Assembly: GCA_025455365.1 (NCBI GenBank)
Contig: JALOMP010000003.1
Span: forward strand, 1 to 33,365
Length of the DNA stretch: 33,365 nucleotides
Direction of reading: 5' to 3'
Origin: Chitinophagaceae bacterium
GTDB taxonomy: Bacteria; Bacteroidota; Bacteroidia; Chitinophagales; Chitinophagaceae
Below are positions 19,044-26,807 of the stretch, one piece after another. The notes below the pieces were generated by a model. That model had not been told where the DNA came from, did not search any database, and worked only from the letters and a program-made list of their open reading frames with translations. Both the position numbers and the translations under genes were made by a program. How positions within the stretch are numbered: position 1 is the first letter of the stretch; each line of letters opens with the position of its first letter.

Positions 19044-19697
19044 ATGGAAACCATTACACTTCATTCCATGCCGCGCATCGGCGACATGGCACCCGATTTC
19101 AAAGCGGTCACCACACAGGGCCCCCTGCAATTTTCGGACTTTAACAAAGGCCACTGGGTCGTTTTCTTTTCACACCCGGCCGACTTTACACCGGTCTGCA
19201 CCACCGAGATGAGTGGTTTCGCACTTGAACAGGAATCATTCTTTGAAAAGCGAAACACCAAACTGCTCGGGCTCAGCATTGACAGCATCCACTCCCATAT
19301 TGCCTGGGTGGACAACGTGAAGAAGAACACGGGAATCTATTTCAAGTTTCCCATCATCGCTGATCTCGATATGTCCGTATCGAAGCTTTACGGCATGCTC
19401 CAACCCGGTGAAAGTGAAACAGCCGCCGTGCGCGCGGTATTCTTCATCGACCCAACCGGAAAGATCCGGCTTATCATGTACTATCCACTCAGCGTGGGCC
19501 GGAATATGCACGAAATCAAGCGGGCACTAATCGCCCTGCAGACCAATGACGAACATAAAGTAGCCCTGCCCCTGAATTGGGAACCGGGCGATAAGGTCAT
19601 CGTTCCGCCGCCGAAAACCCTGAAGGAATATGAGGACCGGGTGAACAGCGGACTCGAAATGGTAGACTTCTACCTGGCAAAAAAAGAACTTACATAA
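19044..19697 (+). CDS. Peroxiredoxin, Prx6 (1-Cys-like) type
   Basis: IGDMAPDFKAVTTQGPLQFSDF; FSHPADFTPVCTTE; AVFFIDPTGKIRLIMYYPLSVGRNMHEIKRALIALQ. Confidence 0.92.
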   Translation: METITLHSMPRIGDMAPDFKAVTTQGPLQFSDFNKGHWVVFFSHPADFTPVCTTEMSGFALEQESFFEKRNTKLLGLSIDSIHSHIAWVDNVKKNTGIYFKFPIIADLDMSVSKLYGMLQPGESETAAVRAVFFIDPTGKIRLIMYYPLSVGRNMHEIKRALIALQTNDEHKVALPLNWEPGDKVIVPPPKTLKEYEDRVNSGLEMVDFYLAKKELT

Positions 19698-19712
19698 TTA
19701 AATAAAACCAAT

Positions 19713-19729
19713 CGCCCGTACACCGGGCG
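19713..19729 (+). other. Intercistronic hairpin between prx and rhodanese
   Basis: CGCCCG-tacac-CGGGCG; no U-tract (CCAAAAAATAA follows). Confidence 0.5.
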
Positions 19730-19745
19730 CCAAAAAATAATACCC

Positions 19746-20027
19746 ATGCAGTCATTAAAGGAAATCATCAAGGAAAAGAATGTTGTTTTTGTAGATGTCA
19801 GAACCCCGCAGGAATTTAACGAAGGTCATATCCCGTCTGCCCTGAACATACCCCTGGACCAGATCATGGGGCGGATGGAAGAACTGGAAGGCGCGGAAGG
19901 CCCTATCGTTCTTTATTGCCGCAGCGGCAACCGCAGCGGCATGGCCCTTCATATCCTGCAGTCAGAGGGGTTCAAAAACCTCTATAACGGAGGGGGCATT
20001 GATGACCTGCGTTACCTGCTGAACTGA
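19746..20027 (+). CDS. Cytoplasmic single-domain rhodanese
   Basis: VFVDVRTPQEFNEGHIPSALNIPLDQI; active loop YCRSGNRSG. Confidence 0.93.
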   Translation: MQSLKEIIKEKNVVFVDVRTPQEFNEGHIPSALNIPLDQIMGRMEELEGAEGPIVLYCRSGNRSGMALHILQSEGFKNLYNGGGIDDLRYLLN

Positions 20028-20053
20028 AACATGCCAATCATCAAAAACGAGTT

Positions 20054-20455
20054 ATGAAAACCACTATTCGCAGAGCCTTTTTGGCGTTTGCCGGCTTATT
20101 ATTTGCGGCGAACATATACGCGCAGGACACCAGCGGCAAAGCCATTTCACCGGAGCAATTTGAAAAACGAATGCACAAACGGAAGGTCACGGTACTGGAT
20201 GTGCGAACGCCCGAAGAATATGCGGAAGGCCATTTGCATCATGCCGTGCACATCAACGTGCTGGACAGTGCAGCCTTTGTGTCAAAAGTGCAATCGCTGA
20301 AAAAAAACAGGACCTACCTGCTTTACTGCAAGAGCGGACGGCGTTCCGGAAAAGCGTTGGTGATGATGCAGCAACAGGGATTCCGCAAGCTGTACCATAT
20401 GGACGGCGGGATCACCGCGTGGAAGGGAGCTGTTGAAAAAACGGAGGAGCCTTGA
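20054..20455 (+). CDS. Exported rhodanese
   Basis: Signal peptide MKTTIRRAFLAFAGLLFAANIYAQ; VLDVRTPEEYAEGHL; active loop YCKSGRRSG. Confidence 0.92.
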   Translation: MKTTIRRAFLAFAGLLFAANIYAQDTSGKAISPEQFEKRMHKRKVTVLDVRTPEEYAEGHLHHAVHINVLDSAAFVSKVQSLKKNRTYLLYCKSGRRSGKALVMMQQQGFRKLYHMDGGITAWKGAVEKTEEP

Positions 20456-21876
20456 TGGAGCGGATAAAACAGATGGGACTGGCCACCCTGTTGATCCTGG
20501 TGATACTCCCGCTTTCGTCCGCCCTGGCCCAGCATGGGGAGGATCTGCCATCCAATGCAAGGGCAACGCCGGATACCAATACCCTGCGTCATGCGCTGCG
20601 GAAAGGAAAGTTTGATGCGCATTTCCGGTTGTATTACATGGCTACCCAGAATGAGCAGGAGTTGAGCGACTATTATGCGCTGGCTTTTGGGGGTGGTGTA
20701 AAATACGAGACAGGCGCCTACAAGGGTTTTCGCCTGGGGGTGGGAGGATTTTTTACCTGGAATCTTGCCTCTTCGGACCTGGCTGCGCTGGATCCGGTAA
20801 CGGGCGCCAAGAACCGGTACGAGATCGGGCAGTTTGACGTGGAGGACCCGGAGAATAAAAATGACCTGGATCGGCTGGAGGATTTTTACATTTCCTACGC
20901 ACATAAAAACTGGAAGCTCACTTTTGGTAAGCAAGTGATGCAATCGCCCTTCGTGAACCCGCAGGACGGACGCATGCGCCCAACAGGGGAACAGGGATTA
21001 TGGGGCTACTGGCAGCCTTCCCGCAAATGGAAGATGGAAGGTGGTTGGCTGACCAAGATTTCTCCCCGGGGAACCGTACGCTGGTTTGATATCGAAGAAT
21101 CCATCGGGGTTTACCCGGTTGGGTTGAATATATATGGTGAAAAAAGCCAGTATAAGGGGAACCTGGAATCCGCCGGCATCGGGATTTTAGGATTGCACTA
21201 TCAGGTAACGGATCATATCAGGCTGCAGGGCTGGGATCATTTCGTGGAAGGGATATTCAATACCGCCTTCATGCAAGCTGATGCGGAATGGCCCGCAGGC
21301 CGGAACTTCAGCTGGCTTGGAGGGTTTCAATATACTTATCAGCATGCCGTGGGCGATGGCGGCAACTCGGATCCCCACAAAGCCTATTACCATCCCGATG
21401 AGCAATCGCAGGTATTCAGCGCGCGGGCCGGTGTCCGGAACAAGCATACGCAGATCCTCCTGAACGCCACCCGGATTACCGCAGACGGCCGTTTTCTCAT
21501 GCCAAGGGAATGGGGCCGGGAACCCTTTTATACATTCCTGCCCAGGGAACGCAGCGAGGGCAATGGCGATGTGAAGGCCATTTCCATGAATTTCATCCGG
21601 CAGTTTCCACAACAGCGAATCCGGGCTGAACTTGGCTATGGCTATTACGACCTTGCCGATATCCGGAATGTCCGGCTGAACAAATATCAATTCCCTTCCT
21701 ATCACCAGTTCCTGGCGGATGTCCGCTACCGGTTCGGAGGTTTCCTGGAAGGTATGAATGTACAGGCATTGTATACCTTTAAACGTAACGCCGGGGAAAC
21801 CTACGAGGATCCCCGGTACGTGATCAACAAGGTAAACATGCACCATTTCAACCTGGTTGTCAATTACCTGTTTTGA
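20455..21876 (+). CDS. Outer-membrane beta-barrel porin (OprD/OprO-like)
   Basis: Signal peptide ...LILVILPLSSALAQ; FDAHFRLYYMATQN...YKGFRLGVGGFFTWN...; C-terminal strand NLVVNYLF. ATG overlaps the rhodanese stop (TGATG). Confidence 0.75.
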   Translation: MERIKQMGLATLLILVILPLSSALAQHGEDLPSNARATPDTNTLRHALRKGKFDAHFRLYYMATQNEQELSDYYALAFGGGVKYETGAYKGFRLGVGGFFTWNLASSDLAALDPVTGAKNRYEIGQFDVEDPENKNDLDRLEDFYISYAHKNWKLTFGKQVMQSPFVNPQDGRMRPTGEQGLWGYWQPSRKWKMEGGWLTKISPRGTVRWFDIEESIGVYPVGLNIYGEKSQYKGNLESAGIGILGLHYQVTDHIRLQGWDHFVEGIFNTAFMQADAEWPAGRNFSWLGGFQYTYQHAVGDGGNSDPHKAYYHPDEQSQVFSARAGVRNKHTQILLNATRITADGRFLMPREWGREPFYTFLPRERSEGNGDVKAISMNFIRQFPQQRIRAELGYGYYDLADIRNVRLNKYQFPSYHQFLADVRYRFGGFLEGMNVQALYTFKRNAGETYEDPRYVINKVNMHHFNLVVNYLF

Positions 21877-21914
21877 TCCTGCAGGGATATTTAACACGAT
21901 AAACAGGAAGACTA

Positions 21915-21930
21915 TGTGATATAAATCACG
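21915..21930. promoter_or_regulatory. Crp/Fnr-type operator, site 2 (YeeE-TsdA operon)
   Basis: TGTGAT-ATAA-ATCACG; centre 21922.5, 33 bp upstream of -7-like AAATTTTA (21952-21959). Confidence 0.7.
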
Positions 21931-21983
21931 TTCTGCCTGACTTTTTTCCGCAAATTTTACATAAACATAAATTTTCAGCGCTT

Positions 21984-22553
21984 ATGTCATTTATTGAATG
22001 GATTAAACAACCGTGGCCATGGTATGTGGCTGGCCCACTCATCGGGCTGATGGTTCCCACCCTCCTGATACTGGGGAACCGGACTTTTGGCATCTCTTCT
22101 TCCTTGCGCCACGCTTGTGCGGCCTGTGCCCCGGGTGATATCGCCTTTTTCCAGTACGACTGGAAGAAGGAAACCTGGAATTTGCTTTTCGTGGCAGGGA
22201 TCGTCGTGGGCGGTTTCCTGGCGGCATCCTTCCTGAGCAATGGCTTGCCGGTTAACGTCAATCCAAAGCTGGTGGAGGAAATGAGCGGGTATGGGATTAC
22301 CAATTACACCGGGACGGTGCCCACTGACATTTTCAACTGGCCGGCCCTGTTGACGGCGCGGGGATTGATCATGATGGTCCTGGGTGGATTCCTGGTAGGT
22401 TTTGGAACCCGGTATGCGGGTGGCTGTACATCGGGTCACGCGATTATGGGATTATCCAACCTGCAATGGCCATCGCTGGTTGCCACCGTTTCATTCATGG
22501 CCGGAGGGTTCATCATGGCCAATCTCGTGCTTCCCTTCATTCTTAAACTCTGA
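21984..22553 (+). CDS. YeeE/YedE family sulfur-compound transporter, first half
   Basis: PWPWYVAGPLIGLMVPTLLILGNRTFGISSSLRHACAACAP...FGTRYAGGCTSGHAIMGLSNLQWPSLVATVSFMAGG. Confidence 0.9.
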   Translation: MSFIEWIKQPWPWYVAGPLIGLMVPTLLILGNRTFGISSSLRHACAACAPGDIAFFQYDWKKETWNLLFVAGIVVGGFLAASFLSNGLPVNVNPKLVEEMSGYGITNYTGTVPTDIFNWPALLTARGLIMMVLGGFLVGFGTRYAGGCTSGHAIMGLSNLQWPSLVATVSFMAGGFIMANLVLPFILKL

Positions 22554-22564
22554 CAAAAATCATT

Positions 22565-23092
22565 ATGGAAAAAGTTGCAGATATCAAGGACCCTGTGCTG
22601 GTCGAAGAAAAAAACACGGATTTTGAAGTAAGGTCGCTCGATGCGGTTTGCATTAACCAGGAAGAAGTGCAGGTTCCCAAATGGCACCTGATCAAGTATA
22701 TGCTGCTGGGGGTTTTGTTCGGGATCATCCTGGTGAAATCCGAAGTGATTTCATGGTTCCGCATACAGGAAATGTTCCGCCTGCAGAGTATTCATATGTT
22801 CGGCGTCATCGGCTCGGCCGTTGTGGTGGGGATGATCTCCGTGTTCCTGATCAAGAAGTTCAAAGTGAAAACGATATACGGGGAGAAAATCGTGCTGAGC
22901 GACAAGAAATTCAACAAAGGACAGATTTATGGTGGCCTGACTTTTGGGTTTGGATGGGCCCTCACGGGTGCCTGTCCCGGTCCGCTTTTCGCACAAATTG
23001 GCTCGGGAGCGACGGTCATTATCGTCACTCTGCTGAGTGCGATTGCAGGCACGTGGATATACGGACGATTCAGGGAAAAGTTGCCGCATTGA
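22565..23092 (+). CDS. YeeE/YedE family sulfur-compound transporter, second half
   Basis: GVLFGIILVKSEVISWFRIQEMFRLQSIHMFGVIGSAVVVG...GLTFGFGWALTGACPGPLFAQIGSG. Confidence 0.9.
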   Translation: MEKVADIKDPVLVEEKNTDFEVRSLDAVCINQEEVQVPKWHLIKYMLLGVLFGIILVKSEVISWFRIQEMFRLQSIHMFGVIGSAVVVGMISVFLIKKFKVKTIYGEKIVLSDKKFNKGQIYGGLTFGFGWALTGACPGPLFAQIGSGATVIIVTLLSAIAGTWIYGRFREKLPH

Positions 23093-23094
23093 TC

Positions 23095-24138
23095 ATGACA
23101 ACGCTTGCCTTCATGAAAAACAGCCTTGGTTTTCTACACCGGGTTTTCCGCCAGGGGCGATCGCAATGGTCGCTGGCCCTCGTCGGCTTCGTCCTTGCGG
23201 CAGCTTCCTGCGGAGGCGGGGAAGGTGGCGACGGGGGTGCTAAAACTGCGGCCGTGAGCGATTCCATATATGTTGAAGAATCGCCTTGGCGTGGCTGGAA
23301 CAAGTACCAGATCAAACTGGAGGATACACTCGCCCGGTACGGACGGGAACTTATTGAACATACGTCCCGGTACCTGGGTCCCAAAGGAACCGTAGCAGCC
23401 ATTTCCAATGGAATGAACTGCCAGAATTGTCACCTGGACGGTGGTACCATTCCCTGGGGAAATAATTACAGCGCCGTGGTATCCACCTATCCGAAATTCC
23501 GTGATCGCAGCGGTTCGGTGGAAACCATTCCCAAAAGGGTGAACGACTGTTTTGAACGAAGCCTGAATGGAAAAGCGCTGGATACTGCCAGCCGGGAAAT
23601 GAAAGCCATACTCGCCTATATGCACTGGCTAGGCGATGATATACCGAAGGGTAAGAAACCCAAAGGTTCAGGCATCATGGAACTTCCTTTTATGGATCGA
23701 GCGGCAGACCCGGCGGCCGGCAAAGCGGTCTACATGGCCAAATGCCAGGTTTGCCATGGGCCGGACGGCCAGGGTCAGAAATCGGCCGATGGTTATGAAT
23801 ATACCTATCCTCCCCTGTGGGGTGAGCACAGTTATAATAGCGGGGCAGGACTGTTTCGGATTACAAGGTTTGCGGGCTATGTAAAGGCATCGATGCCCTT
23901 CGGGCTGGCCGATCATAAAAATCCGCAGCTGAGCGATGCAGAAGCCTGGGATGTGGCTGCTTTTGTGAATTCACAACCCCGGCCTAAGAAAGACCTCAGT
24001 GGCGACTGGCCGGACATTTCCAAGAAACCCCTGGATCATCCTTTTGGTCCGTACGCGGATGGATTTACGGAAAATCAGCATAAATACGGGCCTTTTGGAC
24101 CGATAGAAAAAGCGAGAAAAGAAAAAAGCAGGAAATGA
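23095..24138 (+). CDS. tsdA: TsdA-like diheme cytochrome c (thiosulfate dehydrogenase family)
   Basis: NGMNCQNCHLDGGTIPWGNNYSAVVSTYPKFRDRSGSVETIPKRVNDCFERSLNGKAL...EMKAILAYMHWLGDDIPKG; second heme CQVCH. Start set after the YeeE stop; the longer ORF start (22681) overlaps YeeE out of frame. Confidence 0.83.
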   Translation: MTTLAFMKNSLGFLHRVFRQGRSQWSLALVGFVLAAASCGGGEGGDGGAKTAAVSDSIYVEESPWRGWNKYQIKLEDTLARYGRELIEHTSRYLGPKGTVAAISNGMNCQNCHLDGGTIPWGNNYSAVVSTYPKFRDRSGSVETIPKRVNDCFERSLNGKALDTASREMKAILAYMHWLGDDIPKGKKPKGSGIMELPFMDRAADPAAGKAVYMAKCQVCHGPDGQGQKSADGYEYTYPPLWGEHSYNSGAGLFRITRFAGYVKASMPFGLADHKNPQLSDAEAWDVAAFVNSQPRPKKDLSGDWPDISKKPLDHPFGPYADGFTENQHKYGPFGPIEKARKEKSRK

Positions 24139-24181
24139 CACCCTCTTCATTCGAGGGCATCATTTCCAGGTTCTTTGAATA

Positions 24182-24880
24182 TTAGCCAGCGAAAACATAG
24201 CCGCAGCCTTTTTCCTGTGCCCGACCCAGTGCCCAGACGCCGGAAGGTACCGGCTGTATACCGGGAATAAGGTTATTTGTCCAGTCGCTGATCACGTCGT
24301 TGGCCTTGAGTTGCATGGAGCCGGCAACCACATTGCCATACACGGTCATCGCGGCCTGGCAGACGCAGAAAAGGACACCGCTTTTCATGAGCTGGTTGAT
24401 ACCGATTTCAACTTCGCCGATACCAGGGACCATAAACGCGCCCGGTGGCGGGTTCCAGAATGGATTGCGGGTGGCTGGTTTGCTGGTGGCAGGGTCCATG
24501 GCCTTAAAGACCTCGCCAAACTTGTATTTTTCCCACATTCCCTGGGTCATCGCGTAGGGGATGGCTGCATGCCGCAATACAACAACGGCGCAGCAATCCT
24601 GCTCGAGGGCCCCGGTAGCCTTGTTTGTCATGAGGAAAACCCTTGGCCAGGCAAAGGGATAGATTTCATGCGGTTGGGTAACGTCGAAGACCATTTTGTG
24701 TTTCCCTTTGATGCGGTCGACCCAGGCTCCCGGGTCTTCGGCGAAATGAGTGGGTGTATTTGATTCAAGGGGTGAGGAAATTTCATCGAAGGATGAAAGC
24801 CCGATTGTAGCGGCACCGGCTGCAATGGATTGGATGAATTTACGGCGATTAGAGTGGTGCGCCGTTGCATGCGGGTCCAT
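24182..24880 (-). CDS. Tat-exported DsrE-fold-like protein
   Basis: Tat motif NRRKFIQSIAAGAATIGL; DVTQPHEIYPFAWPRVFLMTNKATG...CCAVVVLRHAAIPYAM...INQLMKSGVLFCVCQAAMTVYG...IPGIQPVPSGVWALGRAQEKGCGYVFAG, DsrE-like C-terminal pattern. Confidence 0.65.
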   Translation of the reverse strand: MDPHATAHHSNRRKFIQSIAAGAATIGLSSFDEISSPLESNTPTHFAEDPGAWVDRIKGKHKMVFDVTQPHEIYPFAWPRVFLMTNKATGALEQDCCAVVVLRHAAIPYAMTQGMWEKYKFGEVFKAMDPATSKPATRNPFWNPPPGAFMVPGIGEVEIGINQLMKSGVLFCVCQAAMTVYGNVVAGSMQLKANDVISDWTNNLIPGIQPVPSGVWALGRAQEKGCGYVFAG

Positions 24881-24988
24881 GTGTAATGGTTTTAAGCGTT
24901 AAGAAAAGATCTAAAGCGACTATTAAGTTACATTATAAAAAGACCCATAACCAAATTTATTACGGTTAAAGATCAACCTGCAAGCCAT

Positions 24989-26740
24989 ATGAAATCGGAA
25001 AAAAGCCAGATCCAGGTCCCTTGTTCCTGCGGCAGCATCCATGCACAGGATCGCCGTCATTTCCTCAAAGACATGTCCCTTGGTTTTGCGGCCCTATCCG
25101 GGATCCCGCAAGTGGCCGGCGCGATGGGGGGTATGGCTTCCCGGGAACAGGAATGGTCCCGAAGTGGCGTATTACAGCAGGGCAAGGCGCAGCGGATCAC
25201 CCTGCTCCACACGGCGGATATTCATGCGCAACTATATACACACGACGAGTTTTTCTGGGAGAAGGGAGGGCCGGTTTACAAGCCCCGTGGCGGCATGGCG
25301 GTTCTGAAAACCATGTTGCAGACCCTGAAAAAAGACAATCCCGGTAAGACATTGCTGATTGATGGGGGCGATTGCTTCCAGGGAGGTGGCGTGGCGGCCC
25401 TGAGCGAAGGGAAGGCCATCGTGCCCCTGATCAATAATATCGGGTACGACCTGATGCTGCCCGGCAACTGGGAGGTGGTTTATGGAAAAGAGATGATGGA
25501 GAAAGACCTGGGCGGGTATGATGCGCAGAAAATATGTGCCAACATGTTTCACGATACCCGGGATGACCGTAAGGGGGAACTGATGTTTCATCCTTGGTGG
25601 ACCACACATTTCGGGGACACTAAAATTGGGTTTATCGGTTACAATGACCCCTTGACCCCCCGGCGACAATCGCCTGCTTACAGCGAAGGTATCCAGTTTA
25701 CCAAGCCAGAGAAAAACGTGGCGCGGTATATCCGCTACCTGCGGGACTATGAGCTGTGTGACATGGTTTTCCTGGTGACCCATATGGGCCTTGCGCAGCA
25801 GGTTGACCTGGCCAACCAGCCTTACGTGGATGGCGTTGATTTTATCCTGGGTGCAGACACACATGAAAGAGTGCGGGAACCGATCCAGGCAAAATACTCG
25901 AAAGTGACGGAGCCGGGCGCATTCGGATCCTTTGTATCCAAACTGGATATTATCATCGAGAACGGTAAGGTGAAAGATACCAGTTACCAGCTGCTGGATG
26001 TGGACCCTGCCAGGTACAAGCCTGATCCTGAAATGCAGCAACTGGTAAGCAAAGCAAGGGAACCTTACAAACAGGAGCTGGACAAGGTTGTTGGTAAATC
26101 GAAAACCACGCTGGTTCGGTATTATGTGCTGGAAAACCCCATGGACAATCTAATTACCGATGCCATCTACTGGAAGTTCAAACCGGATATCGCGTTGAGC
26201 AACGGTTTCCGGTTTTGCCCGCCACTGGTTCCGGATCCCAGGACGGGCGTTGCGGAAATTACCAATGAATTCCTGTGGAGCATGATCCCGGTTGATAGTG
26301 ATGCCAAGACCGGCGTTATAACGGGGGAACAACTCTGGAACTGGCTGGAAAAGGAACTGCACAACGTATTTGCCAAAAATCCCGCACAACGCTTCGGGGG
26401 ATGGGTGGTTCGCTTCAAGGGCATGGAGATTAATTTCACCGCCTACAACGAAATGGGTAAACGCCTGAACTGGGTAAAGGTGAAAGGAGAGCCGGTGGAC
26501 CTGGAAAAACAGTATACCATCGTAGCCTGTGAACGGCATGGAGATCCGGATGACAACCTTTGCCGGGTAGAGCATGTGAGCGAGGCCCGTAAATTAGGGG
26601 CCACCCTGCACCAGATCATGCGGGAATACCTGGCCGCACATAGTCCTGTTTCGCCGCGGATCGAGAAGCGGGTCACCGCCACGGATGTGCCCCAGGACCT
26701 GCTTTCCCAGCTGGAGGGATATCCTTATACTTTCCGCTAA
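24989..26740 (+). CDS. SoxB-like Tat-exported thiosulfohydrolase / 5'-nucleotidase superfamily
   Basis: Tat motif DRRHFLKDMSLG; LLHTADIHAQLYTHDEFF; LLIDGGDCFQGGG; LMLPGNWEVVYG; GFIGYNDP; VTHMGLAQQVDLA; GADTHERVREP; NGFRFCPPLVPDP. Confidence 0.8.
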   Translation: MKSEKSQIQVPCSCGSIHAQDRRHFLKDMSLGFAALSGIPQVAGAMGGMASREQEWSRSGVLQQGKAQRITLLHTADIHAQLYTHDEFFWEKGGPVYKPRGGMAVLKTMLQTLKKDNPGKTLLIDGGDCFQGGGVAALSEGKAIVPLINNIGYDLMLPGNWEVVYGKEMMEKDLGGYDAQKICANMFHDTRDDRKGELMFHPWWTTHFGDTKIGFIGYNDPLTPRRQSPAYSEGIQFTKPEKNVARYIRYLRDYELCDMVFLVTHMGLAQQVDLANQPYVDGVDFILGADTHERVREPIQAKYSKVTEPGAFGSFVSKLDIIIENGKVKDTSYQLLDVDPARYKPDPEMQQLVSKAREPYKQELDKVVGKSKTTLVRYYVLENPMDNLITDAIYWKFKPDIALSNGFRFCPPLVPDPRTGVAEITNEFLWSMIPVDSDAKTGVITGEQLWNWLEKELHNVFAKNPAQRFGGWVVRFKGMEINFTAYNEMGKRLNWVKVKGEPVDLEKQYTIVACERHGDPDDNLCRVEHVSEARKLGATLHQIMREYLAAHSPVSPRIEKRVTATDVPQDLLSQLEGYPYTFR

Positions 26741-26756
26741 TGTGACCGTCGTCACC
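26741..26756. promoter_or_regulatory. Crp/Fnr-type operator, site 3 (SQR)
   Basis: TGTGAC-CGTC-GTCACC, immediately after the soxB-like stop; centre 26748.5, 33 bp upstream of -7-like TACCTTTA (26778-26785). Confidence 0.75.
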
Positions 26757-26807
26757 TTTCGGGACATGCATGCTTGGTACCTTTAACGGTACAACAAATC
26801 AACAAAC

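Noticed and set aside
20455-21876. Assigning a specific porin substrate (phosphate/OprO)
   Set aside because: Only general barrel features are visible; substrate cannot be read from sequence.
22681-23094. Upstream extension of the tsdA-like ORF (ORF track start 22681)
   Set aside because: Overlaps the conserved YeeE second half out of frame; the true start is most likely ATG 23095 followed by a signal/lipobox region.
24881-24988. Crp-type operator between the dsrE-like and soxB-like genes
   Set aside because: No TGTGA-N6-TCACA-like dyad found by eye; only a weak GGTT-N7-AACC.
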